This document shows positions 56,167 through 64,000 of a DNA stretch of 64,000 nt, piece after piece. How positions within the stretch are numbered: the first letter of the stretch is position 1; the number at the start of each line of letters is the position of its first letter. A program made the position numbers and the translations under genes. Below the pieces are notes generated by a model, which searched no databases, was not told the DNA's origin, and saw only the letters and a program-made list of their open reading frames with translations. Source of the DNA: Paragordius varius. Taxonomy: Eukaryota > Nematomorpha. Location: contig OZ176055.1 of the NCBI GenBank assembly GCA_964247055.1, positions 806,001-870,000 on the forward strand. Direction: 5' to 3'.

Positions 56167-57655
56167 TTACTGTAAACGCAGCAATAATGCTATATTGGCG
56201 TGACTTTTAACATTTTTTTCGCATATAATTTCCACGATTTTATCCAATTTGGATTTGGCATATTCAATGAAATTAGTTTGATGTTGGCTTAAGGAATTTA
56301 TCACATCTATAAAAATTGTAAAAAGAAAATATAAAATTTATATATCAAAAAGCGATAAATATAGATTGTAATAATTAAAACACTTGCCAAACTAAATATT
56401 TCTATATATTTAAAAAGCTTTTTATTTGCTTTTTTGTGCTATGAATAATTAGCAAAAAGATATTTTAAAAGCCCGTTAAATTTTATAAATCAGATTCTAT
56501 AAAAGTTTTTTAAAACCTAATTTATAAAATCCATCCGTAAAATCGTTTCATTTTTAATTTTTTAAGGAAATTTTTTTTTCTTACCTTGTGATTTAAGGCG
56601 TGAGTCTTTATTTTCAATTTTCGTGGTTTGATAAGAATTAACATCTTGTACAATAGCTTTTATTTCAACATTAGTATCCCATAAACTATTTTGAAATGCA
56701 AAAAAATATTGATATAGTTTTTTTAAATTTATTTCTAAAAAATACTATTTATAAATGTAAAAAAATGTTGTGATTCGGTTAAAAAAAGAAAAAGCTTAAT
56801 TTGATATAACAATTAAATTGAAATTACAATTCAAAGTTTTTATATAAAAACTGGGCTTAAAATAAATTTTTTTAACGAATATAGAGAGTATAAATATCTA
56901 ATAAAATAAAAGTAATGTCCAATAAAATATATATTTTGGTGCTTTAAAAATTGTTTTATTAATAAAAAATATTTTTTAAAAATCAATTACTCACTTTTCT
57001 GAGAACATATTTTTATCAATTTGATTGGAGTAATTTTGTATGGTTTGTGATATGATCGGATAATTTAATGAGATATCTTGCAAATTATTAAGTAAATTTG
57101 ATATATTGGATGTATCTAGGTCTGTCATTGCTAAATCTTTTAACAAATCATCGCAACATTTTAACAATTCCATGTTTTGTGCAAAAACACTTTCGACATT
57201 ATCGTTTAAAAGTATTGACTTCTATCATTAAAGTAATTTATACCTGATTATTCAAAAAATCAATGTTTAAATTTTTATCCAACCTGCTTAAACTAGATCC
57301 AGAAGATTCCTTGGATAATTTAAAAGCAGAATTTATAAGCTTCATTAAGTCTTCCTAATATTTACATCATAATATAAACTTTTTCGCTTTTATGGCAATT
57401 TGCCTCGGTAGTTGCGGTCAATTCATTAATTAATTCCATAATTTGTTTGTCATAATTTTTATGAAGATCACTAACTAGATTGCTTATAATCGTATCATCA
57501 ACATTTTTCGCAATCAAACCCTAAAAATAAAAATTTGTTTTGACTTGTATTAAAAGTTCAAAGCTATTAGATTCTTTAGGTAACTTATTCAAAGCACTGA
57601 TGTCTCTTAAATCACTCAGAAGAGAAGTCAAAATTTTTATATTTATATCGCACAT
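56167..57655 (-). CDS. Coiled-coil-type protein of unknown function with three 22-25 nt introns
   Basis: Six exons: 57655-57545, 57520-57380, 57354-57244, 57221-56995, 56685-56585 and 56306-56167. Summed length is 831 bases, 276 residues. Introns 1-3 are 24, 25 and 22 nt, all GT...AG; introns 4 and 5 are 309 and 278 nt. Two tiny introns are not multiples of three, yet the frame stays open across them, so splicing is well supported. An in-frame TAA directly precedes the ATG. The protein is mostly helical in composition (L, I, N, S, K, D rich), with heptad-like stretches such as DLLKDLAMTDLDTSNISNLL and no membrane span or signal peptide. I do not recognise the family; it resembles tails or adaptors of cytoskeletal or trafficking complexes, nothing more. 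The stop overlaps a good donor (ACA|gtaaga), so extra 3' exons are possible but none was found. Confidence 0.75.
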
Positions 57656-58197
57656 TTAAATGTACCGCTATTCAATTACTTCATTTATCCGTATGATATA
57701 GAAGTCGAATCGGGAGATTAGAATATCCTAGTATCATTTTGAAATCGAAAATCTATAGAGATTATTGTTTTTGACTTTAATGAAAGTTTACACATTTTGT
57801 TAAATATATTTGGTTAAAGCCAAATCATTATATAAATATCAGTAAAATATTGCATAGACTACAGAAAAATGGAAAAAAATTTGTATAAAATTAAAAAGAT
57901 GACATTTTCAAAAAAAATTAAAATTACAGACCTGTTCAAAATGGATTATATCTCTAAAGGCGAAAGAACTGATATTGCGCAATAAATATTTGAATTGATT
58001 CTAAATTCTGACATCAAATAGGGTTTTTCGCGAAAAAAGGATTTATTTAATTAAATATTTTTAGGCATATTTTTGATGAAACGAATTTTACAATATTTTT
58101 AATGATGTACACGGGATAAAAACACTTGAACATTTTTTTATCAAATATGATGAACAAATATATAACTAAATTATAATATAAAGGCTCGTTTTATTAT

Positions 58198-59716
58198 TTA
58201 ACACTTCGATTTGGGGTATTTAAATACACTAGACTAAATTTAAATTAGGATTTTTAAAAAACTACTGATGGAAACGGTCCCAATTTAAAATTATGCCTCT
58301 ATCCTGATAAAAATTATTTAAATATGCCAAAATATCTTGACAAAATTTTATTTTGAAAAAAATTCCATTTCAAACTACTTCGACGCCATTTTTATTTTAC
58401 AAAATTTTTGCAAAATATCGTCTTCATTTAATTATGAGGGTAAAACATAGGCTAATCTATATTTATAAAAATGGAAAATGCTGGCTTTGTGATCTGGTAC
58501 AGGAAAAACGGTAGACCCATTCAAATCCAAACGAAAAAATATAATCATTAATGAATGCCCCGACAATAGCTTCGCCTTTTTTTGAAATAGGCCCCCAGTT
58601 CTGGCCCACCAAGGTGAAAAAAGGTTTCTTTTTGAAAACAGAAGTCCACAAAATCGTGTCTTTGAAATAATTTTCCGAAGAACATTGTTGGACCATTCAT
58701 TTTCAAATATGATTTCTATTTAGTTATTTTCGATGCCGAACATAGTCGTCTCGCTTTTTTAACTTAGGCCCTCTATTTACCCGGTCCCCCCGTAAAATGA
58801 TACCTTTTTCAAAAAACAAAGTCCACAAAAATATTTTTTTAATCGATTTTTTGCCTACGGTATGAGACCGTAAAAATTCAATATGGATTACACGTATTCC
58901 CTGTTACTTTAAAGATAGCTGCTGGGTAAGGAGCTATCCGCGAAAAACTGACCCCTCATATCGAAATAGCATGCTTTCGGGGCTGAATTTCAGAAAACCT
59001 AATGGCCATATGAGTTCAATAGCTGCTTAAGGTATTACCCGTAAATGTCAAAAATTTTAGTCAGCGGATTTTTCGAATTAACCGTTAAATAGGCCCTTTA
59101 CTCCCTAAAAATGCGCTATTATTGAACTATTATTTAATTTTGAAACCATTCTTCCATAAACTATTAGGACTGAATGATTATTCCAGGTATAAAGGTGGCC
59201 TCTGCGTAGGGGGCTACCCGCCTACAACTGCGCATTCATATCCATACAGCATCTCTTTGGAGCCAAATTTCAGAATATGACACCATGTGAATCATTTTAA
59301 AACTTCGTGTTGCATACCAAAATTGCTTATAAAATTAAAAATGCCTCCCCCCCAGAGGTCCGAAGGACTTCCTCGGGCTGCGTAACAGCACGAGATTTAC
59401 GCTAGTTTTTAATATAAATTATATTTAACACAGATAGAAATAGAAAAAGGGGTTTACTTTGTTTTATTTTTTAATTTATTTAACACATCACGTTGACGAA
59501 ATTTTTACCTCTCGGTTTTAGCTTAAAATATGTAATATCAAATATTTTTGAATAATTTTTTTTATTAGGTTTATTAATGTTATATAAGTACAAAATTTTG
59601 CCAAGTTGACTCACTCCATAGTTTTTAAAGTATTTGATTTTAAACAGGCCTGGGGTATCCAACTACCCAAATTCAAATCGAAGGACTAAAATAAGTGTGT
59701 TGTATCCAAGTGTTAA
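58198..59716. mobile_element. MITE family E, copy 3, split by a Helitron
   Basis: Bounded by TTAACACTTCGATT and CAAGTGTTAA. Left part 58198-58455 and right part 59406-59716 together match the other copies; the middle 950 bp is foreign. Confidence 0.75.
58456..59405 (+). mobile_element. Non-autonomous Helitron
   Basis: Begins TCTATATTTATAAAAATGG, ends GAGATTTACGCTAG, and is inserted exactly between A and T of the MITE E sequence (GGCTAA|TTTTTAATA), with no target duplication. 5' TC, 3' CTAG and A|T insertion are the Helitron signature. Near the 3' end GAGGTCCGAAGGACTTCCTC folds into a bulged hairpin, and GCGTA/TACGC can pair just before CTAG. Base composition is less AT-rich than the flanks. 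No Rep/helicase coding is seen. Confidence 0.7.
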
Positions 59717-59852
59717 CAAAACAATGAATATCTAAATCAAAATGATTAAGTGATAGAATCTCAGCAGCATCTACGAATTTAGAAACGGTGTTTCCATATT
59801 ATTCTTTACATTTAAAATGTTTCCATCTGCTTCAAACTTGTTGAAGTGTGTT

Positions 59853-60403
59853 TTAACACTCCGCTTCAATGTGGGGTATCTAAATTTCCCAAACTGAATT
59901 TAAGTGGGGATTTCTAAAAAACTACTGAAAGAAACGGTCCTAATTTAAATTTTTGCGTCTATCCTAATAAAAATTATATAAATATGCCAATATATCTAAC
60001 TAAATTTGATTTTGGAAAAAAAGTTCCATGTGAAACTACTTCGACGCCATTTTTATTTTACAAGATTTTTGCAAAATATGGTTTTCGTTAATTTTGAGGG
60101 AAAAATTAGAGCTAATTTTTTATTTGAATTACATCTTACATTTGTATAAATAGAAAGAGTGGTATATTTTGTATGTTTTTTAATTTTAACATTGTACACA
60201 TGCCACGTTGACTATATTTTTACCTTTGTGTTTTAGCTCAAAATAAGTAATATCATTTAATAATATATTACTGTTTATTTATATAGGTGCAAAACTTTGC
60301 CATGATTTCGATTCCCATATTTTTTAAAGAAATTAATTTCAAATGGGGTATTCAACTACCCCAATTTGAATCGCTCAATGAATATGTTGTATCCAAGTAT
60401 TAA
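59853..60403. mobile_element. MITE family E, copy 4
   Basis: Starts TTAACACTCCGCTTCAATGT and ends TTGTATCCAAGTATTAA. Shares ACTTCGACGCCATTTTTATT. It lies 136 bp from copy 3 in the same orientation. Confidence 0.7.
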
Positions 60404-60950
60404 ATATTTTTTTTAAAAAAAAGTCTATATTTTTTAAAAATATTTTTTTGATGCCACAATCTAACAGGTATTAAATCTATTTTGTTATATATAGGCTTTT
60501 TGCGTTAATTTTAAGAGATAACTAATTTAGAACGACAGAAGAATTTGCTTTTGAAGCTCCTGTCTAAATAATAATATTGATATTTTTTAGGAATATAGCA
60601 ATTAGATTCTAATGGAAAATGTTGATCAAACATAGTGGGCTAAGTTTTATTTATTCATATATAAAAACATAAACAAAACTTTAATTGGTTTCCTTATAAT
60701 TTTTATAATTAAAAGCAATATCAGAATCCTACTGCATTTTTCTTTTATTTCATCACCATTTTTTTGATTAAATATGGATTATATTTTCTGCAAAATTCTG
60801 TAAGAAATTTTTTAATATCCGTGTTAACCTGTAATAATTTTTAAAACAAATACATTTTTTTATGGATTATAAAAATTTTATTCAAAATCCCGCTAATTTC
60901 TACAATTGGCATTATTTCAATCAGATCGTATGTTTTATTGTTGATTCGCA

Positions 60951-62114
60951 ATGTCGTATGATGAGGATCAGGAATTTTCTTACAAAGAACTTGAGCCCGT
61001 TCTCAATAAATATGTCAATTTTGCCATACCACTATACATTGAAATGTTGGAAAAACATAAATATAACCTCCATAAATATCGGAAATTTTTCGACTATAAC
61101 CGTATAAATAAGGAACTTATTAATTCACGCACCACAGTATTACAATTAAAATATGAACTTGTTGAATTGGATAATCTTAAATACAAAGTAATTGACAAGG
61201 ATTATCAATTGTATGATACAAAAGTATCGGCCACCAAACAAAATGCGCTTAAAGCCTTAGCCATGTTTGATGAGTTTTTGTATGTCCTTAACTCCTTGAA
61301 TCCAACCAATATGTCAAATCAATCACATCAATCCAATGATAGTAATGGGAATGACATGAGTAAATCAGAATATACCTTAAACGCAGACGAAACATCAAAA
61401 GCTCAAACTATGCATTTAATAACACAATCTATGATTGAAAAACCAGGAATATTGGGCGATGATAGTCTCGATGATTTCGAAGCTGTATTACGTCAAAATG
61501 CTCAACAATTACAAACTTTACACAATGATTTGGATGATGTTAATTACATTTTTCGACATTTAGCCACCATAGTTGAATCCAGCGGTGAAAAAATTGATGC
61601 AATCGAAACCAAAATTGAGGACGCAACTCAAACCACGACACGCGGAATACGAAATTTGAGTCAAGCTCTAAAATTTAAAGGGACTCTTTATCCCATTATG
61701 GGAGCTGCCATAGGAACGGCTATAGGGGGTCCTGTCGGTCTGTATTGTGGTCTCAAGGTTGGAACTTTAGCGGCCCTTGGAGGAGCTGTGGTCGGTAGTC
61801 AAGGAGGTGTGTTAATCAAACGAGTCATCCTTAAACGCAGGGAAAAGAATACTGCAATGACAACCCAAATATTATCTCGAACTGCAGATAATGATGATAA
61901 TAAAAAAAATGACAAACAAGAAAAAGAGACGAATGAATTAGGGGGAAATCCTTTCATAATAGATCCTGACATCCCATCTGATACCAAAGAACTTGTAGAA
62001 AAAACGAAGGGAAAGGATTGGAAAAGCGTTTTTAGTTTTGGCCGTAATAAGAAGTCAAGTAACGCAGACGGTTCTAAACAGTTAACAATCAATAATAAAT
62101 TACACGAGGAATGA
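60951..62114 (+). CDS. STX17: Syntaxin-17, autophagosomal Qa-SNARE
   Basis: Intronless frame of 387 residues (vertebrate STX17 is about 300). The N-terminal helices start MSYDEDQEFSYKELEPVLNK and align with the start of vertebrate STX17 (LEP, IP, EKH, N-I/L-x-KY), which fixes the start codon. The SNARE motif spans about 190-243. Residues 245-290 form the glycine-rich two-helix hairpin characteristic of STX17 (AAIGTAIGGPVGLYCGLKVG), which inserts it into completed autophagosomes. In animals STX17 pairs with SNAP29 and VAMP8/VAMP7 for fusion with lysosomes. Oddities: the ionic zero-layer glutamine is replaced by serine (VESSGEKID, Ser211). The region after the hairpin is about 97 residues and charged; its DWKSVF would fit a W-x-x-V LC3-interacting motif, by inference only. 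A spacer rich in N and S lies at 117-140. Confidence 0.95.
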   Translation: MSYDEDQEFSYKELEPVLNKYVNFAIPLYIEMLEKHKYNLHKYRKFFDYNRINKELINSRTTVLQLKYELVELDNLKYKVIDKDYQLYDTKVSATKQNALKALAMFDEFLYVLNSLNPTNMSNQSHQSNDSNGNDMSKSEYTLNADETSKAQTMHLITQSMIEKPGILGDDSLDDFEAVLRQNAQQLQTLHNDLDDVNYIFRHLATIVESSGEKIDAIETKIEDATQTTTRGIRNLSQALKFKGTLYPIMGAAIGTAIGGPVGLYCGLKVGTLAALGGAVVGSQGGVLIKRVILKRREKNTAMTTQILSRTADNDDNKKNDKQEKETNELGGNPFIIDPDIPSDTKELVEKTKGKDWKSVFSFGRNKKSSNADGSKQLTINNKLHEE

Positions 62115-63626
62115 TGAACATGCATTGCTCTTAATTGATACTATTGTAACAGTTTTTAATTCCCATTATTTTTATATAGAGATCATTTAAATTCGTTCTG
62201 TCTATTTATTGTCAACTAAATTTTTACGTCCATATACAAATTTATCAATTTTTAATTATTAAACATTAGTTATAGTAGTTACGCTGTTAAATAAATATCG
62301 TAATATATTTAATTTAATCTGTTTAAGTTACAAAACCTAAGGACGATTGGTAACGCTTTTTGAGTATATATATATATATATATATCTGTTTAAAATATTC
62401 AAAGATCCGCTATTAAAAAGAACATAAAATTTTTTTGAAATGAACTTGTGGACCAGTTTCAAAGCCGTTTTTAGAATAAAATATCGGAAAAATTTTCATG
62501 GCTTAATTAATTAAATTATTTTAAAAAGCTTAAAACCTCCTTATTTTTCAAACATTTTTTTATCCAATAAATTCTGCATAAAAAAATTCTAAATTATAAA
62601 CAGCCTTACTATACAATTGAGTTGTTGCTGCTTATTTCACCGAGAGGAATGTGTACATAGACTATTGAAATTTAATTTTGAATGAGCAAATTAAATGATT
62701 TAAAATTATTGCAATGCTATTTGATATGAATGAAGAGTGTCCAAAAATGTCTTAGAGCCGTTTTGGCCCAAACTAGCGGACGCACAACTAGCAATAAGTT
62801 TGACATGTCATCAAATTATTAAAATTACGATTAATTAATTATATATGATAATTAGGTGTCTTTTTTCAAAAAATATTTTTTTTATTACTTTTTGTCAGTA
62901 TATATAAATTTTTTATTGTAATATATTGAGATAAAACAAATCGGTTTGGTTTAATCTCATGTATATGAAAAGCCTTCCAATACAAGTCATTTGCTATTAT
63001 AGATTTGATTTACATAATAGATCGCCAAAAGCTTTAAAATTTAATAATATATCAATGTCCAAATCAGTTTTGTATAAATTGAAACCATATAAATATATTA
63101 AAAAAATGGGACATTTATTACAGAATTTTTTAGATAAAACATCGCGGAATAAAAAAATAGATGTTGCAATTTTTTCGCTAAAATTGCAAATAAAAAATAA
63201 ATCTTAATGGTTTTTCTCTTTAATTATAATAAAACCAATATTTTCATGTGCTAACATATTTCTTGTTAAAGCAATTTCCATACGACAAGCAATAATACTG
63301 TATATCACAATATAATACTGTAGTTATATACCTAATGAAAGTTATATATAGGTCATTTCGGTTTTTAAATGGTTAAAAACTCACATGTCTATTTCCATAT
63401 ATGCGATTTTTCGTTTTCCATTTTTTCATATTGTTGAGAAAAAATACCGTACAATTAAATATGCAATTAATAAAATAAAAAGACATGCAAATTAAATCCC
63501 TTTTTAGCCATTTGAAAACAGAAATGACTATAAAAAATCTCTCGTTGATGTACATATAGAGCGGGGGTTTTTACTGTATGTTTATAATTTATTTTTTGGA
63601 ATGTTTGTTCATTAATATTTATCTCT
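62115..63626. other. 3' flank of syntaxin-17, no gene seen
   Basis: The open frame 62959-63207 (82 residues, K/L/I/N/Y rich) has no domain and no clear splice sites, and is probably chance. A TA microsatellite is at 62366-62386. Confidence 0.45.
62289..62294 (+). terminator. Candidate poly(A) signal of syntaxin-17
   Basis: AATAAA about 175 nt after the stop codon, in TTAAATAAATATCG. Confidence 0.5.
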
Positions 63627-63810
63627 TACAGTATGCATTTTAATGGCTGCTTATTTCAGAGTACACTATAGTAGTGCAATACAGTAGTGTATGGAAAATA
63701 GGAAAAGAAGTATTTAACATTTTGTAGTGTTTTTTCCATACATTACTATGTAACTTGCAAAATGCCCTACTATTATGGTGTAAAATTAGCAATCATTAGA
63801 CTGCATACTG
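63627..63810. mobile_element. MITE family A, copy 8
   Basis: Left end TACAGTATGCATTTTAATGG, right end CATTAGACTGCATACTG. Arms TAGTGTATGGAAAATAGG and TTTTTCCATACATTACTA pair. Confidence 0.7.
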
Positions 63811-64000
63811 AAAAACATGCAAAATCTTTACGAAACGCTCTAAATTTTTAAATTTTATTTTTTGTTTAATATATATTTAAAAAAATCCATTTCAAATGTA
63901 ATCAACATTTTCTTTACCTAAATTTAATGGAATTAATATTCAGTAATCTTTAAAGATTCTAATTTTTCTAAACATGTTGCCAAATATTTTATAATTTTGC

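Larger units (their letters stand above)
57656..60950. other. Intergenic region between divergent genes, filled by MITE E and a Helitron
   Basis: No exon is supported between the unknown minus-strand gene and syntaxin-17. The open frame 58696-58463 lies inside the Helitron, and 59662-59480 inside MITE E. The divergent layout could place both promoters here. Confidence 0.5.

Noticed and set aside
58463-58696. 77-residue minus-strand frame
   Set aside because: Lies inside the Helitron, with no recognisable domain.
61799-62125. Minus-strand frame of 108 residues
   Set aside because: Antisense shadow of syntaxin-17.
62959-63207. 82-residue plus-strand frame
   Set aside because: Composition of random AT-rich DNA, no domain, no neighbours in phase.

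Overview
The window is strongly AT-rich animal nuclear DNA. It has a spliced Hox gene, a many-exon EGF-type membrane protein, syntaxin-17, GT-AG introns, TA microsatellites and dense short DNA transposons. There is no operon layout or bacterial-style ORF packing. The species is not identifiable with confidence. One gene carries three introns of only 22-25 nt, a size known from dicyemid mesozoans; together with the low gene density this makes a dicyemid or other derived spiralian a hypothesis only.

Layout. 1-13.5 kb: no gene seen, only repeats (MITE families A and E, SINE-like pieces, a hammerhead-like core). 13.55-14.97 kb, minus: a complete two-exon Hox4/Hox5-like gene. 15-18.3 kb: no gene; MITE B is nested in MITE A. 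18.33-50.35 kb, minus: one gene that I could follow through 32 exons with every splice phase agreeing (7317 coding bases, 2438 residues). Its order is signal peptide, NIDO, AMOP, VWD-like region, EGF chain, SEA-like module, two EGFs, one membrane span, cytoplasmic tail. This is a MUC4/Mesh-type surface protein. 51.9-52.7 kb: a decayed mariner. 53.98-55.65 kb, plus: two weakly supported exons of an unknown gene. 56.17-57.66 kb, minus: a complete six-exon gene of unknown function with the ultra-short introns. 58.2-60.4 kb: two copies of MITE E, one split by a Helitron. 60.95-62.11 kb, plus: intronless syntaxin-17. 62.1-64 kb: no gene seen; a MITE A copy.

Togetherness. The genes look functionally unrelated (patterning factor, adhesion/mucin-like receptor, autophagosome SNARE, coiled-coil protein). 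The shared theme is the mobile-element load. Two MITE families, C (TIR CAGTAAAAATTG) and D (ends TACCATTTACAG, with internal 21-bp repeats), sit in most introns of the surface-protein gene, often within about 10 nt of splice sites. I saw neither in the first 18 kb nor in the last 7 kb. MITEs also hold the first poly(A) hexamer of two genes. All domain and family calls come from reading the translated sequence by eye; no database search was run.
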